Shown piece after piece: positions 7,826-15,814 of a DNA stretch of 28,886 nt. Source of the DNA: Hyphomicrobiaceae bacterium (lineage in GTDB: Bacteria; Pseudomonadota; Alphaproteobacteria; Rhizobiales; JAKIUO01); assembly GCA_021647535.1 (NCBI GenBank), contig JAKIUO010000011.1, forward strand, positions 1 to 28,886, read 5' to 3'. The position numbers were made by a program, and so were the translations under genes. Under the pieces are notes generated by a model. It saw only the letters and a list, made by a program, of their open reading frames with translations. It was not told where the DNA came from and did not search any database. How positions within the stretch are numbered: position 1 is the stretch's first letter; the number at the start of each line of letters is the position of its first letter.

Positions 7826-9076
7826 TCAGGCCATTTTATGAAAAGACTTGAGCTGGTCTTTTGAGTTCTTGTCGAGCACAATAATATTCTTCGCCCGGTC
7901 TGATTTTTCAGAATTCTGGTGGATTTGACCTTGGGGAAGGTTGATCGTGAGACTTACCTCATCTGCCTGACCAACTTGGCGCGTAAAATTTCCGCCAAGC
8001 AGATCAACGCAATTTTGCAACTGCCCGCCCGCCCGCAACACATCTGGTTGGCCTTTAGCATCACCAACCTGCCCACTTGTCCTGAACTCAAGCCAGTCCG
8101 TCTGTTGATCCAGTTTGTCCAACGCAATAGAGAGCTCTATTTTGCCCCCGGCATCGACATGCCGAAGCTGGGCAGATAGAAGCTCCACAAGAGCCAGCCG
8201 ACACAAGCGTTGGTCGGCATTGATTTCCAAGGCTTCGTTATAATCGCCAACGACCAGACGCACGGCCTTTTTCTGCACTGCCGACTGAACAAATTCCACA
8301 CTGGATGCCACCAGAACGCCAACACGGAATATTTCTGCCGTGGGCTCATAATTTCCAGCCTCAAATTGGGAAAATTCAAATATTTCATCCACCACCCCCA
8401 GCAAATGCCTGCCGCTATCATGAATAATGCCCGCATATTGCGTTACCTGCTGTTCGTTTTGCGTGGCAAGTCCGGGCAGTTTCATCATTTCTGAAAAGCC
8501 AATAATGGCGTTGAGGGGTGTGCGCAATTCATGGCTCATTTTGTCCAGAAAACGCAATCGACGTTCGGCAAGTTCCAGGGCGCTTTGCTGCGCCTCGATC
8601 AAATCTTGTTCACGCTCTTTCCAATGGGAAATATCACGGCTGATGCAAAGCACTTTGCGCTCTTCATCTGCTGGCGCTTCAAACGCACGACACATCATCT
8701 CGACCCAACAAAAACCGTCAGCGATGGCGTCAAGCGAGGGGCAGCGCAAACGCACTTCAACCCGCACCCGCTCATTATTATGAAAAGCTTTGCTAAAGGC
8801 ACCAAGGCAAGCCGGTCGATCAGCAATATGCAGACGATCCATAAAGGCCTGCCCCAGCAGCTCATCGGCACCAAGGCTGGTAAATTCGTCGTTGGAAGCG
8901 GAACATTGCTCGACTTCTCCAGTACGCCGATGCAGCGTCACCAGTTCGCTCCTCAAAGCAGCGATCTGCGAAAAGGGATCGCTGCCGCCAAGAGCAGCGC
9001 CAACGGACTGATCATCCTTATTTTTTGAGGACTTATTGGCTTGAGCAGCCGTGAACACGGAAAAAAACTGACGCAC
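7826..9076 (-). CDS. PAS-HisKA signalling protein with degenerate ATPase domain
   Basis: The 416-residue protein has no membrane segment. A PAS-like region spans about 35-150 (ending VLCISRDISHWKEREQDL), followed by a coiled linker and a good HisKA box, MSHELRTPLNAIIGFSEM, with phospho-acceptor His182. The following region aligns with an HATPase domain, but the ATP-binding motifs are lost. The N-box position reads VELLSAQLRHVDAGG without the catalytic Asn, no DxGxG box is visible, and the usual GLGL stretch reads GGQLQNCVDLLGG. It is therefore probably a pseudokinase: a phosphotransfer protein, phosphatase or scaffold (compare ChpT-like alphaproteobacterial proteins). The start is a GTG at 9076 behind AAGGGG. 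It heads a same-strand group with the peptidoglycan-binding gene. The C-terminal 30 residues are an unrelated charged tail. Confidence 0.85.
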   Translation of the reverse strand: MRQFFSVFTAAQANKSSKNKDDQSVGAALGGSDPFSQIAALRSELVTLHRRTGEVEQCSASNDEFTSLGADELLGQAFMDRLHIADRPACLGAFSKAFHNNERVRVEVRLRCPSLDAIADGFCWVEMMCRAFEAPADEERKVLCISRDISHWKEREQDLIEAQQSALELAERRLRFLDKMSHELRTPLNAIIGFSEMMKLPGLATQNEQQVTQYAGIIHDSGRHLLGVVDEIFEFSQFEAGNYEPTAEIFRVGVLVASSVEFVQSAVQKKAVRLVVGDYNEALEINADQRLCRLALVELLSAQLRHVDAGGKIELSIALDKLDQQTDWLEFRTSGQVGDAKGQPDVLRAGGQLQNCVDLLGGNFTRQVGQADEVSLTINLPQGQIHQNSEKSDRAKNIIVLDKNSKDQLKSFHKMA

Positions 9077-9329
9077 AACACACTACCCCTTAAGAGTTCG
9101 ACCAATCGGTCCAAACCCTTGACCTCTCACCAACATGAAAGGAAGGAACCACAATTCCAATCCAATTCACAATGTCTACAAGAGCAGTATCGCTGTTACG
9201 GCTTAATGAAGATTGAACAACGGAAATTGACAGCTCGCATTGCACGAACCATGGTTAATGAAAATTTTCGCGCAACAGGCCATCGGCACAAATTCCAGTC
9301 AGAATGATGCAGATCAAACCTGAAATGCT

Positions 9330-9560
9330 CTAACCCTCGTCCTTTGAGCGACCCTCATTTGCGTCCTCATCGTCCGACAGGAAACTCGCTCCCAGCTCTT
9401 TTTCAAATTTGAGGAGATTTTCGGGAATGGGCAGGCCAAAAGCACGCATCTCGTTAATTTTTTCACGCACCAGCTCATGCAGCTCATGGGGGTCTTCAGG
9501 CTGGTTTTCCATTTGCGTCAACAGCAGGCTTATTTCGGCCTGCAGGTCTTCAAAGCTCAT
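9330..9560 (-). CDS. Small acidic protein of unknown function
   Basis: The 76-residue acidic protein begins MSFEDLQAEISLLLTQMENQ, continues with HELVREKINEMRAFGLPIPE, and ends in an acidic tail (SDDEDANEGRSKDEG). It is probably helical, cytoplasmic and without membrane segments. The start at 9560 is chosen because GGAGGAG at 9567-9573 is then six bases upstream; the ATG at 9566 touches it and longer readings have none. Similar small Rhizobiales proteins with a FGLPxPxxL segment are familiar, but no function is known. The upstream 253-base gap to the HisKA gene (9077-9329 lies downstream of this gene) shows nothing I can support. Confidence 0.7.
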   Translation of the reverse strand: MSFEDLQAEISLLLTQMENQPEDPHELHELVREKINEMRAFGLPIPENLLKFEKELGASFLSDDEDANEGRSKDEG

Positions 9561-9676
9561 CGTCATCTCCTCCAATAAATTGCCAGAACACGCACTCTGC
9601 TCCATAATATTGGGCTCACCTTGCAAAACACAAGGGGCTACTCCTACCGCGACGTCAGCTGTTATATTTCAAGAAT

Positions 9677-9856
9677 TCAGGCCCTCTTGCCCATCCACAT
9701 ACGGGCCTCTTCCTCATCGCTCCCGCTGTGTTCTGGTCCCGGTTCATGATACCCGGCAGCAAAACCATCATCTGCCAGCAAGGGCGTTGCCATGATGAAC
9801 CAGATGGTTGAAAAGAAAACAAACAGCCGTCCGATCCGGCCAACAATTTTCAGCAT
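9677..9856 (-). CDS. Possible small secreted protein
   Basis: A 59-residue reading from the ATG at 9856 has a convincing signal peptide: basic start (KIVGRIGR), hydrophobic core (LFVFFSTIWFIMATPLL) and a likely cleavage after LLA before DDG. The mature part would be only about 31 residues and acidic (HSGSDEEEARMWMG). A GGAG lies about 10 bases upstream. A competing frame (9655-9846) lacks these features. The family is not recognised, and the gene could be a remnant. It lies upstream of the small acidic gene on the same strand, 116 bases away. Confidence 0.45.
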   Translation of the reverse strand: MLKIVGRIGRLFVFFSTIWFIMATPLLADDGFAAGYHEPGPEHSGSDEEEARMWMGKRA

Positions 9857-10015
9857 AAAACACCACTCCACAAAACCCGCCGGTCCATGCAAAAAATGAG
9901 CACTGCCCAGCGCACCGGTCTTAAGACTTTCTTAACCATAACGATTAAGACAAGCCTTATCAATCATGTTTTGGTCTGCAATGGGACGTCGATGTGTTTT
10001 ATTTTAGGAGTGTTT

Positions 10016-10129
10016 TCAAATTGAATTCTGGATCTGACGCCTGCGCCGAGTTCTGATTTTTTTCTTTTCAAGCAGCATCCGCCCGTCTACATAATCGCGC
10101 GGCGTGCCGATAATCACCACACCTGTCAT
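10016..10129 (-). CDS. Possible 37-residue basic microprotein
   Basis: An ATG at 10129 opens a 38-codon frame that starts MTGVVIIGTPRDYVDG and ends in a strongly basic tail (EKKKIRTRRRRQIQ). AGGGG lies about eight bases upstream. The first half reads like a beta-strand and turn with coding-like codon use (G/C in third positions); the second half is a Lys/Arg run. It sits in the stretch 9857-10203 that otherwise holds no gene. No family is recognised. It may be real, or the 3' remnant of a former gene; comparison with related genomes would decide. Confidence 0.35.
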   Translation of the reverse strand: MTGVVIIGTPRDYVDGRMLLEKKKIRTRRRRQIQNSI

Positions 10130-10203
10130 AGGATTTTCCCCTGTTTTAAAACCGCTCTTCTCTGGCGCAAGATAAAGAGGGCTCAGGCGAAAAAAACGGG
10201 GTT

Positions 10204-10968
10204 TTAGAGCGCAAATTTCTCGATTTTTACCCCAGCTTTTTCCAGACGGTCACGTATGGTCTGGGCCATTTGAACAGCTGTGGGGTGATCGCCATGCACG
10301 CAGATGGAGTGCGGCTTCATCTGTAATTCAGCGCCGTGTGCAGTGCTGACCACGCCGGTTTCCAGCAGCCTGAGCACCCGATCAGCAGCGATATTCGGGT
10401 CCAGAATAACAGCCCCTTGTTGATTGCGGGGCAGCAATTGCCCCTCATTATCATAGGCCCGGTCAGCATAAAACTCGCTGAAAGTTGGGAGGCCAAGGCG
10501 CTGTGCCTGTTGTTCCATATGACAATCGCCCATGACCAACAGGGGAAGCGAGGGAGCCGTTCCGACAATAGCCTCGACGCAGATTTTTGCCCAAAGGTCT
10601 GTCGTGCTGGCAAGATTAGCCAGAGCGCCATGCAGCTTGATATAGCGCACCTTTGTGCCATTGGCCCTTGCGATGGCCCGCAAAGCCCCGATTTGATATT
10701 GCAGATCTGCCGCCAGTTGGTTTGGCGCGACCCAAGGCTGGGGTGTACGGCCAAAACCGCGCAGGTCATCATAGCCGGGATGCGCGCCGATGGCGACATT
10801 ATGAGAAAGGGCAAGCTCAACCGTGCGGCTCATCACCAACGGATCACCGGCATGAAATCCGCAAGCAATATTGGCGCTGCTGACAATCGACATCATAGCC
10901 TCATCATCACCCATGCGCCACACCCCAAACCCCTCGCCAAGATCAGCATTAAGGTCAATACTTTTCAT
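10204..10968 (-). CDS. pxpA: 5-oxoprolinase subunit A (LamB/YcsF family)
   Basis: The 254-residue protein is a full-length LamB/YcsF family member. It shows DLNADLGEGFG (residues 5-15), SANIACGFHAGDP, GAHPGYDDLRGFGR, YIKLHGALAN, FYADRAYDNEGQLLPR and ICVHGDHPTAVQMA. PxpA acts with PxpB and PxpC in ATP-dependent opening of 5-oxoproline (pyroglutamate) to glutamate in the cytoplasm, disposing of a metabolite that forms spontaneously from glutamine. The ATG at 10968 has AAGGA about eight bases upstream. It is the last gene of a pxpB-pxpC-pxpA order, as in enterobacteria, but here 402 bases of repeats and a hairpin element separate it from pxpC. Confidence 0.95.
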   Translation of the reverse strand: MKSIDLNADLGEGFGVWRMGDDEAMMSIVSSANIACGFHAGDPLVMSRTVELALSHNVAIGAHPGYDDLRGFGRTPQPWVAPNQLAADLQYQIGALRAIARANGTKVRYIKLHGALANLASTTDLWAKICVEAIVGTAPSLPLLVMGDCHMEQQAQRLGLPTFSEFYADRAYDNEGQLLPRNQQGAVILDPNIAADRVLRLLETGVVSTAHGAELQMKPHSICVHGDHPTAVQMAQTIRDRLEKAGVKIEKFAL

Positions 10969-10984
10969 TCGAAAATTCCTTTCG

Positions 10985-11155
10985 TGACATTCGCTACCGC
11001 TACGCTATTTGAGCCCCGAACCCCGTTGGAGGGATACCCTCCAAACCACCCGTTTTTCTATTTGAAAGTAAAAAAGCAGGGGTTCGGGGAGGCTTTCCCC
11101 GAATGGGTGTGGGCGATAGCCCATTCGCGAAGCGAGTTGCCTGAGAATTAAATGG
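10985..11155. repeat. Composite palindromic repeat between pxpC and pxpA
   Basis: A chain of hairpins runs through here: CGCTACCGCTACGCT, a GGAGGGATACCCTCC hairpin, GGGGTTCGGGG, CCCCGAATGGG, GGGCGATAGCCC and CATTCGCGAAGCGAG. The right half (about 11085-11150) is nearly identical, in reverse, to 13243-13305. Related modules lie at 22255-22440. It sits directly upstream of the pxpA ribosome binding site on the transcribed strand, so it would lie in a pxpBCA message. Together with the element at 11207-11367 it fills the gene-free stretch 10969-11370. Confidence 0.8.
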
Positions 11156-11206
11156 CCCTGGCAGGAGACCTCTCAAACCCACCCTTTTTTTCAATTTTAA
11201 AGCATC

Positions 11207-11367
11207 TATACTCAAACCACCCGAAAACCCGGATTTTACGAGGCTTTTTTTCCGCCTGAACCAACATGAAAATCTTGAATTAGCTAGCTAGTCCTGCGAT
11301 TTACATGCTGGTTCAGGCAAAAAAACATCACTCGGAAATTTTCGGGTTTTCAAGTGATTTGAGTATA
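11207..11367. mobile_element. MITE-like element with about 70-bp inverted repeats
   Basis: The 161-bp element begins TATACTCAAACCAC and ends GTGATTTGAGTATA. Roughly 70 bp at each end pair imperfectly, including GAAAACCCG/CGGGTTTTC and GCCTGAACCA/TGGTTCAGGC, leaving a short centre around 11280-11300. If the repeats start at TACTCAAA, both ends are flanked by TA, as expected of a Tc1/IS630-type target duplication. No coding sequence fits inside. The right end abuts the pxpC stop codon at 11371. It would form a long hairpin in a pxpBCA message. Assignment to a transposon family is inference. Confidence 0.65.
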
Positions 11368-11370
11368 CCT

Positions 11371-12390
11371 TTAGCGTTTTGGACTCACCACGCCGCTGAT
11401 CAGGTTTTGCGACAAGAGCTGGTGTGTCGATAGCGGCTCTCTTGCAACAGGTTCAAGTCTGGTGGCCATACTGCCTGCTTCTTCTTTCATTTTTTGTAAT
11501 GCGCTCACAGCCACTTGCTCGTCAACCGCTTTAAACTTCACCCTGGAACCTGCCGGCAATTGAGCAAAGCAGATCAAGTCTGCGCCAATAATCGTGGCGA
11601 TACGGGGGTAACCGCCTGTGGGTTGTCGATCATTGAGCAATATGATGGGCTGGCCGTTGCCTGGCACCTGAATATCACCCATCGCGACAATTCCCGACAG
11701 AGCGTTTAGACCATTGCGCAAGCGAATTGGATCGCTGTTAGATTTGAGGCGCACGCCCATGCGATCACGTTCATGAGTTATTTCAAAGGGGGTGTCGAGA
11801 AAACGCTGACGCTCGCCCTTTTCCAGCAAGGCTGCCTGCGCCGACCATAAAATGCGCACCTCTACAATCGCCGATTCTTGTTGTAACAACAAACGGCAAG
11901 CCTTGCCCGCACCAGACGCCGCACCGATTGACAAGCGATCCCCCGCTTGCAAAAGCCGCCCTTGATAGCCGCCAAAACCACCGCGAATATGCGTCGATCT
12001 CGATCCCAGCACCAGCGGCACATCAATGCCACCTGCAATGGACAGATAGCCATAATTGCCAATGCGCGCCACGCCAATGTCCAGAATCTCACCAGGTCGC
12101 AACCAAAAACTGCATAAAGGCTCAAGCGGACGTCCCTCAATATGAGCGGGAAAATGCGCGCCCGTAAGGGCCATGAGCAAAGGCTCATCCCCTGCCCGCC
12201 AGCGCCCGCCAAGCGCCAGCATCTCAAAAGCGGCGCACTCGTGCTCATTGCTCACCAGCAAACGTCCGGCTTCAAGGGCCAGCGGGTCAATCGCCCCGCC
12301 CGAAGAAACGCCATGGCGCAAATGGCCAGGTCGCCCCTCATCTTGTACGCTGACATAAGGGCCGATGGAAAGAACCTCAAGCGTGCGCAT
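11371..12390 (-). CDS. pxpC: 5-oxoprolinase subunit C (biotin-dependent carboxyltransferase-like)
   Basis: From the ATG at 12390 the protein has 339 residues and starts MRTLEVLSIGPYVSVQDEGRPG, the usual start of the PxpC/allophanate hydrolase subunit 2 family. Further family segments are GVSSGGAIDPLALEAGRLL, a GYLSIAGGIDVPLVLGSRST stretch (residues 113-132 approximately), RDRMGVRL, GDIQVPGNGQPIILLNDRQPTGGYP and ATIIGADL. The open frame continues upstream to 12714 but that part is antisense-like noise inside pxpB. The start overlaps the end of pxpB by 14 bases, indicating coupled translation. PxpB and PxpC form the part of 5-oxoprolinase that works with PxpA. The stop at 11371-11373 directly abuts a MITE-like hairpin. 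Confidence 0.94.
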   Translation of the reverse strand: MRTLEVLSIGPYVSVQDEGRPGHLRHGVSSGGAIDPLALEAGRLLVSNEHECAAFEMLALGGRWRAGDEPLLMALTGAHFPAHIEGRPLEPLCSFWLRPGEILDIGVARIGNYGYLSIAGGIDVPLVLGSRSTHIRGGFGGYQGRLLQAGDRLSIGAASGAGKACRLLLQQESAIVEVRILWSAQAALLEKGERQRFLDTPFEITHERDRMGVRLKSNSDPIRLRNGLNALSGIVAMGDIQVPGNGQPIILLNDRQPTGGYPRIATIIGADLICFAQLPAGSRVKFKAVDEQVAVSALQKMKEEAGSMATRLEPVAREPLSTHQLLSQNLISGVVSPKR

Positions 12391-13159
12391 GTGGCTTCCC
12401 CTTTTCCAGCTGCCAAAGCCCATGGCGATCTCGATTGCGCAAATCCTCATAAGCACTCTGATCAATTTGAACAAAACGGATCTCATCGCCTGCATTAATA
12501 ATAATGGCCGGTTCTCGCGCTGGATCAAAATTGCGAAACGGCGTGCGGCCAATGACCCGCCAGCCGGTGGGGTGCGCGGTCGAAGAAATGACGCTCTGGC
12601 CCAGCGCCACCGACACCGACCCAGCGGGTACGCATGGTTTGATATCTGGCAGGCGAGGCAGGTTGAACATCTCGGATAGACGGCCCGTATAAAGAAACCC
12701 CGGCGCAAAACCAATCATCAAAACGCGCTGCATCGTTTCAAGGTGAGCGGCAATAACGTCGTTTTCGCTCAGGCATAACTGATCGGCCAAAGGCGCAAGG
12801 TCTGGCCCGCAATCCCCCCCATAACATATGGGCAAATGCCAGCAGGCAGACGGCAAGAGCGAACCGCGCTCGAACCAGTCTGCTTGTTCGACAAGCGCGC
12901 GGATCTGCTGGCGAAACAGTTCTGGCGGCGTGTGAAGCGGATCGAAAACAAGGGCGACGGCATTGCCGGTTGGCGCGCTCTCTTGCAAGCCAGGTATTTT
13001 TTCATTCTGGAGTAAGTGATCAAAAGCCCGCGCCGCGCCAAGCACCAAAGGGCTGAGCTGCGCGCCAAACTCAACCACCAGCAAAGCCTCGCCAACCATT
13101 TTGAGCCTGACGGTTTCATAGGCTCCGGCATCGTCTATAATATGAGATTGACCTGTCAT
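12377..13159 (-). CDS. pxpB: 5-oxoprolinase subunit B
   Basis: The 260-residue protein matches PxpB/allophanate hydrolase subunit 1. It shows LLVVEFGAQLSP near the start, a LPICYGGDCGPDLAPLADQLC core, MIGFAPGFLYTGRL, VPAGSVSVALGQSVISS, HPTGWRVIGRTPFRNFDP and a final segment with GDEIRFVQI. Family members form a kinase-like complex with PxpC that activates 5-oxoproline with ATP. The ATG at 13159 is preferred; a TTG nine bases upstream (13168) is the alternative, and neither has a strong ribosome binding site. It is the first gene of the pxpBCA group. A short run of family-atypical residues (GQSHIIDDAGAYETVRLKM) precedes the conserved core. Confidence 0.93.
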   Translation of the reverse strand: MTGQSHIIDDAGAYETVRLKMVGEALLVVEFGAQLSPLVLGAARAFDHLLQNEKIPGLQESAPTGNAVALVFDPLHTPPELFRQQIRALVEQADWFERGSLLPSACWHLPICYGGDCGPDLAPLADQLCLSENDVIAAHLETMQRVLMIGFAPGFLYTGRLSEMFNLPRLPDIKPCVPAGSVSVALGQSVISSTAHPTGWRVIGRTPFRNFDPAREPAIIINAGDEIRFVQIDQSAYEDLRNRDRHGLWQLEKGKPHAHA

Positions 13160-13239
13160 GATCCGCAAGGATAAATCCTGTGGGCCTTACGCGCAATTGC
13201 TATATTTGAGCGCTTCACAAGAGCACTAAGTTACCCCCA

Positions 13240-13400
13240 AAACTCGCTACGCGAATGGGCTATCGCCCATACCCATTCGGGGAAAGTGTTCCCCGAACCC
13301 CTTCTTTTTTACAATTTGATGATAAAAAAAGGAGGCTTTGGGAGGTTTTCTCCCAAGCGGTTTGGGCGGCAGCCCGATTGCGAAGCAAGTTTTCAGGCTA
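13240..13400. repeat. Composite palindromic repeat between cytochrome and pxpB genes
   Basis: The left half (ACTCGCTACGCGAATGGG, GGGCTATCGCCC, CGGGGAAAGTGTTCCCCG) mirrors the right half of the repeat at 10985-11155. The right half (GGGAGGTTTTCTCCC, GGGCGGCAGCCC, GCGAAGC) matches 22385-22440. The two halves face each other across an A/T-rich centre (about 13305-13332). This shows the family is modular. It ends 16 bases before the stop codon of the diheme cytochrome gene. Confidence 0.8.
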
Positions 13401-13415
13401 AGTGTCGAACCAACC

Positions 13416-14150
13416 CTACTCCTCTTCCACAATCGGTTTGGAGCCGTAATAAAGCGCCAACTCCTCGATTTCATCATCACTCAGGCGTTCGGCGATGAAG
13501 CGCATGACGCCATAATCATCATTTTTGCGGTCCGCCTCTTTGTAGGCCGTCATTGTATCAATGAAATGCTCACGTTTTTGTCCGCCAATTGAGGGCACCA
13601 GCTGACCGCGCCCTGTGCCTTTGGCATTATGGCAGGTCTCACAGGGCAACAGCAGACGCTTCATATCGCCTTTATTGACCAGCACCGGCACTGTTTTACT
13701 GGCAGCAATCCCCATCATCGGTTCCATTTTCAGTGTTTCATACCAGGCGGCCATATCGGCCAGATCCTGATCGGTCACCTTCTCGCAGCGCCGACGCATG
13801 ATCTTGTCCTTGCGGCGGCCATATTTATAGTCAAACAACTGCTTGAAGGCGTAGGCACGGCTCAGGCCTGCAATATTTGGCGTATCATTTTCATCTGAAA
13901 TACCAGTTGCACCATGGCATTTCTGGCATTTCAGCTTCTTGGCCATGGCCTCGCCCTTTTGTGGATCTCCTGACCTTATTCTTTTTATGATTTCTGGTGA
14001 CCAGGACATGGTCGGCGCTTCCTTGCCAATGGTGGTTTCCTGTTTTTTGGCCACCAATGTCGCACTGCCCGTGAGGCTTACCAAAGCAAAAGCCAGCAAA
14101 GCGGCCACCCACAAGGTTTTATGCGAAACGCTGTTCTTGAACGATTTCAT
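13416..14150 (-). CDS. Exported diheme cytochrome c
   Basis: The 244-residue protein has a signal peptide (basic start, hydrophobic stretch about 12-32) and two haem-binding motifs, CQKCH at 75-79 and CETCH at 170-174. Each begins a class I cytochrome c-like domain, as in the cytochrome c4 family: GDPQKGEAMAKKLKCQKCHG in the first, LLLPCETCHNAKGTGRG in the second, and an IGGQKREHFIDTM segment in the second that is typical of c4. It should work as a periplasmic electron carrier. Met residues near each domain end (GIAASK preceded by MEPMM; YGVMRF) are candidate axial ligands. A GAAGGG lies upstream of the ATG. It follows the pentaheme cytochrome gene by 62 bases and is probably co-transcribed. 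Its electron partner is unknown. Confidence 0.92.
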   Translation of the reverse strand: MKSFKNSVSHKTLWVAALLAFALVSLTGSATLVAKKQETTIGKEAPTMSWSPEIIKRIRSGDPQKGEAMAKKLKCQKCHGATGISDENDTPNIAGLSRAYAFKQLFDYKYGRRKDKIMRRRCEKVTDQDLADMAAWYETLKMEPMMGIAASKTVPVLVNKGDMKRLLLPCETCHNAKGTGRGQLVPSIGGQKREHFIDTMTAYKEADRKNDDYGVMRFIAERLSDDEIEELALYYGSKPIVEEE

Positions 14151-14212
14151 AATTGTTTCCCTTCTCGTGCTCTGACGCCATCAAATATCCGGGTCAAAGC
14201 ACTAACTTTTTT

Positions 14213-15814
14213 TTAATGCTTCGGCTCATTACTGCTGACCACCAGCTTCGCATCCTTGACCTGATAGGTTGTGGTGATACTACGCATTTCAACTGAAGGA
14301 ACTTCAAGCTTCCCTTCGCCCAGCAGCAGATCAGCAAACGCTTGCGAGAAGGAGCGATAATGCAGCTTTGCCGTCACGGTCACCGACTTGGCACCCACAG
14401 GTATATTGAAAGCATATTTGCCATATTTATAGCCCTTTGGCGGGATCGTATTGACTTGCGTAAAGCGCGTGATCTCCCATGGCAGAGCCGTTGCCTTGCC
14501 GTTTTTATCGACAGCATGGGCATTGAATATAACTGTGTCGGCAGGCAGGCTGCGATCCTTTTTCATGGTGCCCGAGCGCATCAGCTCAACGCCCTTGTCG
14601 TCAGTGGCCACGACTTCCAGCCAGATCTGGCGCACCTCGGTAAGCGAGGTTGGCAAATGGTGCCCGGCTCGATCATTGGTCACCTTGACCTTAAGCTTGT
14701 AAAGCCGTCCCTTTTTCTGAATGAGGTAGAATTTCAACGAAGCCACCGTTTGCAATCGCTTGATGGCCTGGTCATGATTGTAGTTTTTCTTGCCCGAAAG
14801 AGCCGCTGTCACCACGGCATTGCCGCCGACAAAGGCATGATCATGCACAACTTTTCGATAGGGTCCCATCACACCGGCAAAGCCGCTAATGGTTGTTTTA
14901 TCCAGGTCTTGCGGGGGTTTGAGTTGATCGGCAACCCGAATGGCTGTTTCCACCGGCACCATATGGCAGTCCATGCACTGGATATTGTTCTGGGAATAGA
15001 TTGAATATTTCCACTCATCATAGGTGCGTTCCACCGGGAAATTATTATAGGGGTGGAAGATGTTATGACAATTGCCACAAAAGCGTGAACTCGCATGATG
15101 CTCGGAATATTTCGTCTCATGAAAGGGCGACTTGGCATTTTTCAAAGACGAGCGCTTGACCTTGCCAGGCGAGAGAATGATCGAAGTGTTGCCATGCTCA
15201 AGGACAGCGGTTTCACCAATATTAGACCCTGAAATCGTATGGCAGACATCACATGAAATGCCTTGTTCCGAAATCGGATCGGCTGTAAATCCACCGTGCT
15301 TTCCCATTTTTGGATCAAATTTAATCGTGCCTAAAGCCGTACCGGTTGGCGAATGACAGCCCCCGCAATGATTGCGCATTTTACCACCGGTCTGCTTTTC
15401 AGCCATGGCCCAGAGCGCCTGAAAAATCGGGTCCTTAAAAGCATTGGAATGCATGGAACCGTTCCAGCCGCGATATTGGCGGGGATGACACTGGGCGCAC
15501 ACCTTGGGGTCTGTCCAGCTTTCTGGTGTGATTTTTTTATGATTTTCAACCTTGACCGTCATGTAAGAGGGGTAAAAAGGGCGCTCTTTACTGACGCCTT
15601 TTTTCTCGGCTCCCAAGCTTTTTGTCTCTGCTGTCGTCGCAGCAACGATCGTTTTGGCTGGAGATTTTTTTTGGACTGGGGCCGCCGTTTTGGCTGCGAT
15701 CTTTTCGACCAAGCCCCCTTCTTTTATATCATTTGACATCGCGGCAAGGCCACTGGACAAGCCAACAACCAGCAACAAAGCGAACAAACTTTTCATTAAA
15801 ACTCGTGCAGGCAT
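14213..15814 (-). CDS. Exported pentaheme cytochrome c (c554-like)
   Basis: From the ATG at 15814 the 533-residue protein has a signal peptide (about 1-25) and an Ala/Lys-rich linker. Five CxxCH motifs follow: CAQCH 106-110, CGGCH 150-154, CDVCH 188-192, CGNCH 246-250 and CMDCH 280-284. Extra His residues (HSNAF, KYSEHHASSRF, VVHDHAF) are candidate axial ligands. The spacing resembles the cytochrome c554/multiheme group. The C-terminal half has no haem motif and contains NDRAGHHLPTSLTEVRQIWL, a segment seen at the end of other multiheme cytochromes. The start at 15814 has AGGGAAG about six bases upstream; a reading from 15922 puts a charged segment before the signal peptide. It is the first gene before the diheme cytochrome. 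Substrate is unknown: reductase, oxidoreductase or electron conduit are all possible. Confidence 0.9.
   Translation of the reverse strand: MPARVLMKSLFALLLVVGLSSGLAAMSNDIKEGGLVEKIAAKTAAPVQKKSPAKTIVAATTAETKSLGAEKKGVSKERPFYPSYMTVKVENHKKITPESWTDPKVCAQCHPRQYRGWNGSMHSNAFKDPIFQALWAMAEKQTGGKMRNHCGGCHSPTGTALGTIKFDPKMGKHGGFTADPISEQGISCDVCHTISGSNIGETAVLEHGNTSIILSPGKVKRSSLKNAKSPFHETKYSEHHASSRFCGNCHNIFHPYNNFPVERTYDEWKYSIYSQNNIQCMDCHMVPVETAIRVADQLKPPQDLDKTTISGFAGVMGPYRKVVHDHAFVGGNAVVTAALSGKKNYNHDQAIKRLQTVASLKFYLIQKKGRLYKLKVKVTNDRAGHHLPTSLTEVRQIWLEVVATDDKGVELMRSGTMKKDRSLPADTVIFNAHAVDKNGKATALPWEITRFTQVNTIPPKGYKYGKYAFNIPVGAKSVTVTAKLHYRSFSQAFADLLLGEGKLEVPSVEMRSITTTYQVKDAKLVVSSNEPKH

Noticed and set aside
9655..9846. 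63-codon frame overlapping the small secreted protein
   Set aside because: No signal peptide, no ribosome binding site and Trp/Arg-rich composition; the other frame is more convincing.
10336..11151. 271-codon open frame on the + strand
   Set aside because: Antisense to pxpA and running into a dispersed repeat; no family features.
12391..12714. Upstream extension of the pxpC frame
   Set aside because: It lies inside pxpB, is Arg/Cys-rich and precedes the normal family start MRTLEVLSIGP.
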